A DNA stretch of 64,000 nucleotides, taken from the NCBI RefSeq assembly GCF_023343835.1, contig NC_064449.1:3447778-3511777 (forward strand), read 5' to 3'. The notes beneath the pieces are model-generated. The model had not been told where the DNA came from and made no database searches. It worked only from the letters and a program-made list of their open reading frames with translations. Position 1 is the stretch's first letter. Each line of letters starts with the position of its first letter. Source of the stretch: Lagopus muta (Eukaryota > Chordata > Aves > Galliformes > Phasianidae). Below, in pieces: positions 1 to 11,600 of the stretch. The translations under genes and the position numbers were made by a program.

Positions 1-2399
1 GGTGCTCCTGACTGTGGGAGAGGCATTCCAACTTCCTTTCAAACATGGCCTTAGAAACTAAATTAAACTTTACTCCATAAGGCAGGAACAGTTTTGTTGC
101 TAGCACTATAAAGTTACGTAGACAGCATTTTGTAGGTCCGCTCTTGGAGCATGAGTGGGTAAATATTACAGGTTAGGTCTAAGGAGAACTGAGGATGTAG
201 GGGAAGAGAAAATATCTCACCTGCACTGCTGCTGCCCGTGTCCAGTTTGCCAAGAAAAGATGGAAAAATAAACCCCAAATCCAAACATACCCTGCTTAAA
301 ACTAACGAGTGGCTGTTGTGAGAATCTTTTGCTTTTCTCCCTGCGTGAGGGCAGATATCCCTGTGCTCTGTGCAGCTCTGAAGGGAATGCAGGGAGGGGT
401 GATGCAAAGCAGAGCTCTGGCACGTGGCCTGCTGTAAAGGTCAGCAGGAATGGCACTGCTTAGTTTTGCTGGAGGAAAAAGAGGTGTTCCAGATTACAGA
501 TGCATATTTTAAACTCTTGGTTGTCTGCTGACTTATTTCATTGCTACCTTGATGGACTGGAATCCTCGTGGGGTTAGTTACTTTGGGAGGGGGAAAAAGG
601 GATCAGAAAAATCAAGTTTGAAGTGGTGTCAGGCTGTAATGTGAAGACCTTCCTGAAGAGGCACAGGTGGGGAGGACTCTCCTGTAAAGTGTAAGAGCTG
701 TTGCTGTGAGTCGCAGAGCTTGGAGGAGCCTGGAGGAGCCTGTTTGGAGTGATGCAGTGTGGCAGGAATGTGTGTAAACCAGCTGGCTGACACACTGGTG
801 CCCTTGATGATGACTAATGTGATTGAAACGACAAGGGGAAGGAAGTTCTGTTAGCAGCACGTAGGAGAGCTGCTCCTGGACCTTGTAGAGAAATGTAAAA
901 ACTCACTTCAGACTGAATGTCTCCTCTTGAGTTTGTTTTTCTCCATTGGAGGTTGCAGAAAAACTGCAAAGCTGCTACAGGCAAAACAGGAACGTTCCTT
1001 TCTGTGGCATTGCCTGCAGTTGTGGTTTTCAGAGGGCTCTGAAGCAGTGAGCTTTGCTCGTAAACAACTGAAGCAGTGGTCCAAACCTGCTCTAAATAAC
1101 TTGATTTTTGACCAGAGGCTGAAGGGTGTTGATTATGGCTTCTTTCCTGCAAACACTCCAAAAAAGGTCTATCTAATCATGAAACCAGGCCCGGTTACAC
1201 CCTGAGCACTTGGCAGCTTCTGGTGTGTTTTTTCCCCTGATAACTCTAAACCTGTGTCCTTTCAGCCTGCGTGTGGCTGTGGGGCACAGCAGGTGTTGGA
1301 GTTGCATGTCTGTGGTTCTGGTGGGGTTGGTTTTATTCTGAACTGAGGGATTTGTGTGAGCAGTGCCATTGTGAGGTACACTGACCTGTTTGCTGCCATA
1401 TGAGATTCATCTGAAGGGGTGGGAAGGGCTACGGAGTGGGAAAGGAGAAACTAATAGGATTGTTTTACAAAGCAGAGCTGGATGCCGTGGCCAATGAGGT
1501 GTGTGTGGTGCTCAGCAGCTGCAGCATGGGGATGGCAGTTGTGCAGAGAACCTGCTGAGCCTGGGGAGCTCAGCTTCTAAGTTCATCAGCAGAGCTCTTC
1601 TGCCACTAAAGCTTATGGCAGGTGGTGGGAAAGCAGCCTGCTGCGTATTTGAGGCAATTCCAGCAGTAGGTTAAGACTACTGGAGACATCTCCATAGCAT
1701 TAGACTTCAGTTTAACCATTTAAGAAGTAGCTGTGTAGACATAGGAAACGTTTCTCAGGAGCTTGACTGATTGTTCTGCTCTTATGAACCTCAGGCCTGC
1801 AGTGTTGCTCTGTGCTCATTTCCTGTGCTGTATGGCAGCTGTGTGCTCAGCACACTGCAAGGCAAACCGTCCTTGTTGTGTGGGTGGTGGATTCAGTACT
1901 CAGATATTGGGAATGTGCACTGAGAGGCTGAGGTGTCAGCATCAGTGGGTGTTTGGCCTTGTGAAAGAAAAGGGTATTCATTTTTAAAACAGATCAGCTG
2001 GGGGCAGAGTGAAAATTGGCAGTGGAGTTTTGAAAAGAGGGAGACTTCAAGGCAGATGCGGGTGGCTGCATTTATTTAAGGGAAGGATATAAAATATTCA
2101 GAAATGGAATGAAAAATGACCCGGCTGCTGTCAGTTCTTGTAATGGGCCATGAAGGCACAGCGTTGGTGCTGATCGCTGAGCGCACCAGGGAACGTGCTG
2201 ATGAATAAAACTAAGAGAACTGTTTGAATAAGGGCTGAATCACAGGAGATCAATCCTTCCCTGTGCTCTGACCAGTTTGGTGGGCTGTGTGCATGCCCTC
2301 CTTCTGAGCAGTGCTCAAACCAGGGGGGAAGGTGGTGCTGTCTCTGGGCTGTGGGCTGCTGGGGCTCTGGCTGATCCTTGTGTTGTTCTTTTCTTTCAG
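1..2399 (+). other. RNF10: RNF10 intron 1, 3' part
   Basis: This stretch precedes the first recognisable RNF10 exon and ends in the pyrimidine-rich acceptor ttctttcag. The first exon seen starts in mid-codon and lacks the N-terminal residues (about 53 in the human protein, from memory), so the initiating exon must lie upstream. I see no homology or splice support for any open frame inside it. The only repeat noted is a perfect tandem copy of tggaggagcc at 721-740. Confidence 0.8.
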
Positions 2400-2603
2400 A
2401 TGGAAAGAATACGAATGGATCCAAACAGCGCTACAATCGGAAAAGAGAAACTTCATATTCCAAAAATGAGAACTTTTCCAGCCAGTCCCGTCGCTCCAAT
2501 TCACAGAAAAGCAAAGCTTTTAACAAGATGCCCCCTCAGAGGGGCGGGTAGCGGTGGAAGTGGCAAACTTTTTAGCTCTAGTAATGGTGGAAGACGAGAT
2601 GAG
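2400..2603 (+). CDS. RNF10: RNF10 exon 2, with apparent frameshift
   Basis: The acceptor is ttctttcag and the donor is gag|gtgaga. The exon begins with the last two bases of a split Asp codon and encodes [16 protein letters not shown], then the basic/Ser-rich stretch to MPPQRGG. There the frame meets TAG at 2549-2551. The expected continuation, [19 protein letters not shown], is intact but one base out of register. The break falls at ggcgggta (2543-2550); two further G residues there would restore the frame. The exon contributes 202 bases after the split codon, which is not a multiple of three, whereas every other exon junction in the gene is in phase. Confidence 0.88.
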
Positions 2604-5600
2604 GTGAGAATTGTAACGTGGTGTCTCCAAGGCCTTCTTTCTTGGAACGAGAGGATCGCTGACCTGCATAGATAGGTCTTCCGTGTTCAGCTCCTGGGCT
2701 GGGAAGGGAAGGAGCAATAAGAGGTGCTCACATCGGTGAGATGCCAGATTGCAAGGTTGTTCTGCTCCCACTCAACAACAGAAGAGGAGTGCTGTCTGCT
2801 CTGAGGGACTCGCAATAAAAAGAACAGTAAAACTAGTGAAATTGCCATCTGAGGAATGGGTACCTAGGCAGGCTGTGTACATATCTCGTGAAGGAAAGGT
2901 CCTCCATGAAAATGTGTAGTGGTAACAATTTCTAGCTTTTAAAGGTCTGAGATGATTGTATCTAACCATTTGAGTGTACAGATTTGCACATGGTAGCATC
3001 ATTGGGAAAGTAATCAAATTAACCTTGGTGACAACAAGATGGAGTAAAACCAGACTGAGGCTTCTTATGGTGACGTGGGTGTAAAAACTGTAGAGTATTG
3101 GTGGTTTTGCATTGATACAGAAGACACTGATGTCAGTATTAGTGGGTGAGCAACGCTCCTTTGCTTGAAGTGCTAACTGTCAAAACTCATTGGCTGTCTC
3201 TTGAATTCTCATTCTCTGCTTTGTTATATGAAAACTAACAAAAACAAATATGATCTGTGTAAATAGGAATCAAACTTGTATTGCTGGCTATCTGAGAGAA
3301 TACTGTGAGGATCTGAACAACTTCCTTCTGTTATTAACCTTGGCTGCTGGGTATTGTTGGCTTTTACTTTTCATCACGTAGGTTGATTTTATACTCTCCT
3401 CCATTTGATCAGTGTGGGGTAAGACTGCTCAGCTCTAACTTTCAGGTTCTCATGCCCTTCTTATGCTGCAGTGCTTGATTTGCACGGTGGGAATGGGAGA
3501 AGGTAAGTGAGTGAGTGCTGCACGTTCTGTACTTAATCGTTGATGGAGCCTGGGTATCCACTTGTACTGATGCTTTTGCAGTAAATTCTGGCAAGTTCTA
3601 ATAAATGCTGTTGTCTCTTAGGTAGCAGAGGCTCAACGGGCAGAGTTCAGTCCTGCCCAATTCTCTGGTCCCAAGAAGATTAATCTGAACCACTTGCTGA
3701 ACTTCACTTTTGAACCCCGTGGCCAGACTGGTCATTTTGACGGGAATGGACATGGCAACTGGGGGAAAAGGAACAAGTGGGGACATAAGCCTTTCAACAA
3801 GGAGCTCTTCCTACAGGCCAAGTGAGTGGAAGACTGGCAGGGCTGTTAGATTTCTACAGAGACAGTAAGCTGCGAGGGTTGAGGAGCCAGGGAATTGTCT
3901 GACCATGCATACTTGTATTGACTTCCTCAGGGTGAAATTACCTCTGTGCTTTTTAGAGGTCACAACTGTACTTGGAAGAGATAAAAATCTATCAAGTTCC
4001 CTTCTTTGCCTATTGACAGGATATCTAATTGAGTCCTTTAGGCACAAACCTGTTAGACTTCCACCTTAATTTTCTAGCATCAGTGGAATCTGACACTCCA
4101 TTTGGGAGGACCTGTGTAGCTTCCTTATGGAAGATGTTCCTTTCTTCCAAAACTCAGCATGTTGAGATGGTAGGGATGTGGCAATTGCTGAATCAAAGCC
4201 AGTCTGAATTTGTAAGTCCCAGAAGCAAAGACCCTGACTGTTTCTTATGGGTTTTGGTTTTTGTGTTTGTTTGTTTGTTTTGGTTTTTTTGAAGACCACT
4301 CTGTGTGGCTCGCTCTGTGATGCTATTTCTAACTGCAGTTAGACATACCTGTATTCTGGGAATCCAATTGTGAACTGAGCATCATTTTTTTATTGGTAGA
4401 GATTAGCAACTGCGTCCAGCAGTCTTGTGCAAAGAAGAAGCTCTGAGAGTCCTATGGGGTAGTTTTCAAAGAGTTCTTAGAAACAACTGAGTACATCATC
4501 TGTCTCTTTGCCTTTCCCCAGCTGCCAGTTTGTTGTCTCTGAAGAACAGGACTACACAGTCCACTTTGCTGATCCAGATACCTTGGTCAACTGGGACTTT
4601 GTGGAGCAAGTGGTCAGTTGTGATGGGATGGATCTTTTTTTCTCCCTCTTTATTAAGAAACTCAACTTGTTTTTAACTGTTTCTTTGTGATGTTACGTAA
4701 AACTCAGCTGCTTCTGAGCTTGAGGCCTTTTCTGTCACTCCCACAATACTGGGGAAGATCTGTCATGGAATATGTTATGAAGTGCTTTGACAGGAAAAGA
4801 GAAGTGCTAAAATCTATTAGGAAAATTAGCAGCTTCTTGCTTTTGCAGATGGAAGCTCATCAAAAATAGTATCTGACATTCTATAGACTCAGTCCTTGTG
4901 ATCAAGATATTAACAGAAAAGCTGGGCATGAGTCCATGAAACAGGACTACAGTGTAGAGTTTTGAAGAATTATTGTGTGCATACGTGGCCCATCTTACTT
5001 AGCAACAAAGTGGAAAATCTTCTGATAATTGTGCCCATAACTTTAGGTCGCCTCAAGTAGAAACTTACAGTCTGCAAAGATCAGTCATGGTGTATTAGCT
5101 AGGTGATGGGCAGGTATGTTTGTTTATTGCTGTGTGACCCTGAGAGATCTGATAAATAGATGCTTGTGTGGCTGATTTGTCCCCACAACATCCAGATGCT
5201 AACAGAGCATCTGACTAAAGTAGTATGTTCATGGAAATAGGTAAGTTCAGTCTCTCAGGACTGCACATGGGTGCTGTGTAATTGAGGTAACATGATTCAT
5301 TTGCTATCTTCCACGTATCTGAATTCAGATGATGTTGTTAACTCTTAAGAGATGGCAAATGAAGGAAAACATGAGAAGAAGTTGCTATTTCAATGTTATT
5401 AGGGTAAAAATGCCAGATGGGTGACTTTGTGGGTTATTGTGTGTATAGACTGTAGGTGTTTAGTCCACAGTGTACTTCGTTTCTTGATACATGAGCAGAA
5501 CCTAAAGAGCTGGGAGTCTAACACGTTAGAGAAGATCTGATGGGTGGTTTATTTCTGTGCTACAGAATGATTCCCAAGTCTGTAACTTGTGCTGTTCTTC

Positions 5601-8600
5601 TCATGTGCCATTTCAGCGAATCTGCAGCCATGAGGTGCCCTCCTGCCCAATCTGTCTGTACCCACCCACAGCAGCAAAGATCACCCGCTGCGGGCATATC
5701 TTCTGCTGGGCCTGCATCCTTCATTATCTCTCCTTGAGTGAAAAGACCTGGAGTAAATGTCCTATTTGTTACAGCTCGGTTCACAAGAAGGATCTCAAGA
5801 GGTGAGATGATATTTATTAAGTGATAAGTCTTTTGAAATGTCAGTTTTACCCTGCTAACCTCGTCCTTGCATTGCAGTGTTGTAGCTATGGCAACACGTC
5901 AGTATGCAATCGGTGATGTCATCACAATGCAACTGATGAGAAGGGAGAAAGGTGTTCTGATAGCACTGCCCAAATCTCAGTGGATGAATATGGTGCAGCC
6001 TGTTTATGTTGGAGGTGAGTGTCTCGGTCCTGCTGGCTGGCATCCTGTTCTGAGCTGTCATTAGGACTTGCCTAAAGATTTCCCATGAAAGTTCCATGCT
6101 GCCATCTTGCAATAGTTCAGACCAAAGCATGTGTTTTAGCATCTGAAAACCATAATGATCACATCTTAATTATCCTTCTACTCACGCTTGACTTTGTGTA
6201 AGGCTTAAACATGAGTTCTGTTTTCCTGCAAGCAGGCTTCCTGTACTTTTGTTATTAGTTTGTGCATTCTGTACTGTTTAGTCACGAGTGCCACTCACTG
6301 CTTTGGCTTTTTGGTGGCCTTAACTTTGCCTTCTGGCTCCTCAATTCTACGGCTTAATCTCTGCGTCTGAACTATTTCAAGGATGTATTTTTCAACAAGG
6401 TTTTCACCATCATCACCTACTTATCTGCTAAGATCTGTGAACAATTTGGGGAAATAGTAAAAATTCTTGCAGACCCACTGCAAACATCTGTTGCCTGACT
6501 TCTTCAGTTTTCTCCACTCGAGTGATGTGTGACGAATACATCAACTTATCTGTTAATATTGTGAAAATTCTTTGATTAAATAGATGATTTTACTTAACAT
6601 TGCTGTTTTGGGGCTGTATTGGCTCACTTTGTTTTGCAGCTGTGTTTGTGAAAAGCTGCATGCATTTAAGCTCTCTGTAAAAAGTCAAGCTTCACAGCTT
6701 ATGATGTGTATCCAAGTATGCAGAACGTGTGCTTACATTTCCCTGGCCTTTGAGAGTAAAAGACTTTAAATCCTCTTACAAAAGAACAAATCCTTCTATA
6801 AAAACCCAGTACTGGCTGTGAGATTATTCCAAACCCAGAAAGTTCAGCATTAATGGGGTGTTGTGTAGACAAAGCTATGCACAAGTTGGACCTTAGAAAG
6901 CAGTGAATACAGACTGTACCAGTGTGTGCTGCTGTTCCTGCTGTAAAGCTTATAGTTAAGCACTTTAGTAACAGGATGAGTACATTTTGCTAAGCTTCTT
7001 TAGTTTATCTATTATTTCTGCTGTGCTTACTGTAAAAGACTAATTATCAGACTAATTGTTATTGGGCTAATTATTATTAGACTGTTAACAGTCTATGGGT
7101 TTTGAATACGTAAGGGATTATGACCTTATTTAAGACAAAACGGTTGCATTATGTGTGAGTATGCAGAGAAGAGGAAGAAGCTGCAGGCTGGATTTTCAGG
7201 AAGCTGTGACCACTGTGGGCTTTACAGGGCTGATGCTTCCACAGAAAAGAAGCTTGGATGCAATTTTTGGATGCTAAGCAATTAGGTGGTGAATTGGCAG
7301 GTTGAAAGTGGCAGATAGAAGTGCTGTAGCAGAGATCCATGTAGCAGGGCAGGCATTTGGCACCAGTTTGTGCCATCAGTAATAGAACAGTAACGTGCAG
7401 AGTTTGTATCAAGCACATTCTAAGTATTGTCCACCTCACAGTGGTTTAACTCACAAAATTGAGCAGTAGTGAAACTTCAGAAGAAATTGTAATTCCCTAT
7501 GCCTATTCAAACTGGTGCCTCTCCTTGAAGATACTAATGTTTCTGCTGCTTCTGTTAGATGACCAGCACAGCCAGTATTCAAAGCTGCTCCTGGCATCCA
7601 GGGAGCAGGTCTTGCAGCTGGTGATTCTGGAGGAGAAAGCAGCATTGCTAAAGCAGTATGAGGAGGAAAAACATACTCCTGAGGCATGCTTCATTGAGGC
7701 AGCCATCCAGGAACTGAAGGTGAGAGCCTTTCTGGGTGTTTTTAGTAACTTTATTTTTAACAGTATGCTGAGCATTCTGCCACTGAAGTGGCTGTGATTG
7801 TTCTGGTCTCTGTGATAGACATGCTATCCAAGTGGTAATGTTTGCTGCTAGAGGGGTGATAGAAATCTTGGAGGAGGCTGTAGCCTTTGGGCTCCAGGTA
7901 CCTGGCGTGATGCCTTCACGTGATAATAGAATGCATTTCACTAAATGGGATTCCTTCAAAAAATGTGGGAGGGTTTTGCTCTCAAAGGAAATCTAGTAGC
8001 TTCTGGGGTAAATTCTGTGCCACAAATATGAGCAAACCTGTATTCTTTTTCAAAGCCTTTAGGTGCCATGCAGTGGGAGGGGACCTCTCTTCAATGATCA
8101 CCTTTTATCACAGATGGATTAAAGGTCTTTGAAAACCTGAACATAGGCCAGGGCTGAAAATAATTGTGGTGACAGTCTCCTGTCTGAAATAGGAAGCTGA
8201 CTCTTGCTCTCTTTTGATGACCTGCAGGAGCGAGAAGCGGCGCTCTCTGCTGACCAGGATAAAAACAGTGGTGTTGCTGGAATTAGTGCAGCTGTGGAAG
8301 AATTGGTCCTAGACAGCTCCAAGCCAATGGAGCCTGCAGTTTCCCAAGAGAAAAAGGTGAGTGACAGCTCTGATCAGACAGATCTTACTATCTAGTTCTG
8401 CCACTTTACGCTGCAATGCAGGGCGAACTGGTACCAAAGATTTTTGCGGCGGTGATTATCTTTTGAAGGAGGTGATGTGGTTCTAACTGTGTGCTCTCTG
8501 CTGTATTAGTGTGATGTGGAGTATCTCTCTGCGTTTGACGAGGAGCTTGTGGAGCCTTGCTCTGATGTAGCAAGTTCCTTTTTGCCTCCTGTCGAGTCAG

Positions 8601-11600
8601 AAGAGGCGGTGTTGGATGAAGAGGAAATACATGAGGTGGATAACATAGGGGAACCTGAAGTGAACACTAGAGGAGAATCAAATCCAGCTGAAACAAGCTA
8701 CCAGGAGTCTAAAGAAACAGTTAGCAGCGGACATCTTAACAGCTCTCCTTTTTACTATTTCTATCAAGGTCAGTGCAATGAAATCCTGGAGTCATGGGGG
8801 CAGAGATGCCTCCTTTGGGGCTCTTGTCACTTTGTTAGGTTCAGCTAAAGTCTGTGCAGTAAAACTCCCACACCCTCAGAAAGGAACTTCATTTTCATTA
8901 CGGTGGAGTGGACTGAGGTGGGGAGAAGCCTTTTAAAAATTAACAGGCAAAGAACAACTGATGGTGTCTTATGTTGCAGCGGAGGATGGACAGTGCATGT
9001 ATCTTCACCCTGTGAACGTTCGATGCCTCGTTCGTGAATATGGCAGCTTGGAGAAGAGCCCGGAGAAGATAACTGCAGCTGTGGTGGAGATAGCTGGATA
9101 CTCAATGACAGAGGTAGTTATTTTACTTCCATGTTTTAGCAGTTTGATCTCTGATAGGTGAGATGTTTCTCTTCAGTAATAAGAAGGAAATGGATGGGTG
9201 TGCTAATCTGTGAAAGGCATCTGTGTAAGCTGCAATACTTTAAGTTGTTTTTGATGCATGGCTGCAGTTTGGCTTGCTTTCTTCTAGAAGGTAAGAAGTT
9301 GTAGGAGTAAGAGAGTTGCAAGCTTGGTGTTGGTTTGTTCTTAGAGCTATCTTAAAAATAAAAAATCTGGGATAACCTCATCCAGGTATGGGTATGATGC
9401 ATTTGTTGGAGATTTTGGAGTATTTGGTTCTGACCCAAGGCATCATTCACATTTTTGTAGTTCATGAAACAATTACTGTGTTGCTATGTTCTCTGTTTTT
9501 TTTTTTTCCCCCCCCATTTGATTTGATGAAGGATGGGCACTCAGTCTCTACTGTTGTTCATCAGTATGGCAGTCTCTAGATTTTGCAATTGTATGTCTGC
9601 CTTTTTTTTTTAATCAGGATATAAGACAGCGTCATCGTTACCTCTGTCACTTGCCCCTCACCTGCGAGTTCAGCATTTGTGAACTGGCTCTGAAGCCACC
9701 CATCATCTCTAAGGAGACCTTAGAGCTGTTCTCAGGTTGGTATTTACCTTTCTAAAAATCTTGGTAAGGGGGGAATCTTTCCTATTCCTTAATAGCAGGA
9801 AAAATTACAAAAGTAGCAGCTTTATAACTGGCTGCTGACTGCAAGACAGAACAACCTGTACTCACTGCTGTGACGACAACTACACAAAGAATAAAAAGGC
9901 TTGACTGCTTGCAAGAGTGTGTGTAGTTTGTAAGCATGTCTTGTTATTAATATAACTGAGCACATTGTTCACAAAGCTGGAGGAAACATTGCCAAAGCAT
10001 TGGTGTGGTTCTTTTATATCCAATGCTGCGTGTTGCTCCTAGATGACATTGAGAAGAGGAAGCGCCTGCGGCAGAAGAAGGCTCGCGATGAGCGGCGTCG
10101 GGAACGCAGAATTGAGATAGAGGAAAACAAGAAACAGGGCAAGTGTAAGTTTTGATCGATTGTAACTGGTGGGTTCACGGTCATCTTTAGTGCTGAGCTG
10201 ATTTCTTGAGCTGTGGGATGAATTGTAAGGCCTTTAGTTTGTAGTGTGTACTTAGAAATGGGTCTGAGTGACAAAGTGTTTTTAGGGTGCTACATGATGT
10301 GATTCAGTTCCTGCATACTTGTGCGTTATTGGAGAGAGAGCATTGGAGGGCACTGTTGTCTCCATCTAGCGCTCAGGATTTTTGACTTCTGTTTTTATAG
10401 TAGAAGGTGGGGGGGTGGGGGAGAAGCCTGAAAGCTGCTTCCATCCAGCAGCAGAGCTTGTAAAATAGAGGATGGAAAGAAAATTTCTGAGGTGGCACCT
10501 ACTAGCATCCTGAAACAACTTGCTTGACAGTCTTCCCCCACATTGTGTACTACTTTAATTAAAACCTCTTTCTAGATCCAGAAGTCCATATTGCTTTAGA
10601 GAATCTGCAGCAGTTCCCTGCCTTTACCTCTTGCCATAGAGAAACTACCAGCACTGATCATCAGAGCTTCTGTCTCTCTCCTCTTGGCAGAAGCCCTGTG
10701 TTTCAGACAGGTGAGCATCTGGAGAAACTTACTACATCTAGCTCTTGGTCAGTTCTCTGGGGATCTGCTGCTCAGGTCAAGCTAAGGTTTCTTAATACTG
10801 ACCAATGACTACTTTCTTAGGTTGCCTTAAAGATCATACTGGAATGACTAACACTGCTAAGGGATTTGCTTTTTCCTGTACTGTAATGACAATGATATCT
10901 ACACTGTAATTACTGCATCTTTTAAATCTTTGCTGACACAGAAAAGAATAAAGGGGACAGAGTTGGGGAAAGGCAGAAATGCATGTGTGCCAGGAACACT
11001 CCACTGGCATTTCTTCTATCTCCATTTTCCCCCATGGTGTAGCAAAAACATAGCAAAACATAACTGATAAGCACCCCATTTGTTATCTGGTGATGCATCT
11101 CCAAATGTTATATCTTGCAATTCTTAAAAAACATTAAGTACAAATTATTAATAAGTGCTGTTTTTAAAGTAAACAAAAACAACTCCAGAAATGAAACAAA
11201 ACAAAAAAAACCCATCGCACAATCTTTAATTTAAATATTGAGCAAATTCAAAACTTCCCTCTATGTGATTAAGGGATGGAACCAGTGAGAGAAAATGGAA
11301 GATAATAAAATCCTTTATTTCTGTTTTGTATTTATGAGCTGCATAAATGCCTTTGCTAAAATGCACCTGGCTTTAACCACTTCTTTTTCTTGGTAGATTC
11401 TATTCCAACTCCATTTTCTCCTGCTGCCAGCCAGGCCAGCCCGTCACTCTGTGGGAGTTTAGAAGAAGAGTCTCCATTCCCATCCTTTGCCCAGGTAAGA
11501 GACAAGAGTAAATCTTGTCAGAATTACTTGTATCTTAGTGGATGAGTCTGAAAACACAATTGCAATCTGGGATAAATCTGAAGGAGAAAATAATAGGGTT

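Noticed and set aside
805-830. tgatga words as possible C/D box snoRNA in the RNF10 intron
   Set aside because: No matching D box, terminal stem or guide-sized spacing was found.
927-1205. 92-codon plus-strand frame before RNF10 exon 2
   Set aside because: Intronic, with no match to RNF10 or another family and no splice-site support. The real RNF10 exon 1 is expected further upstream.
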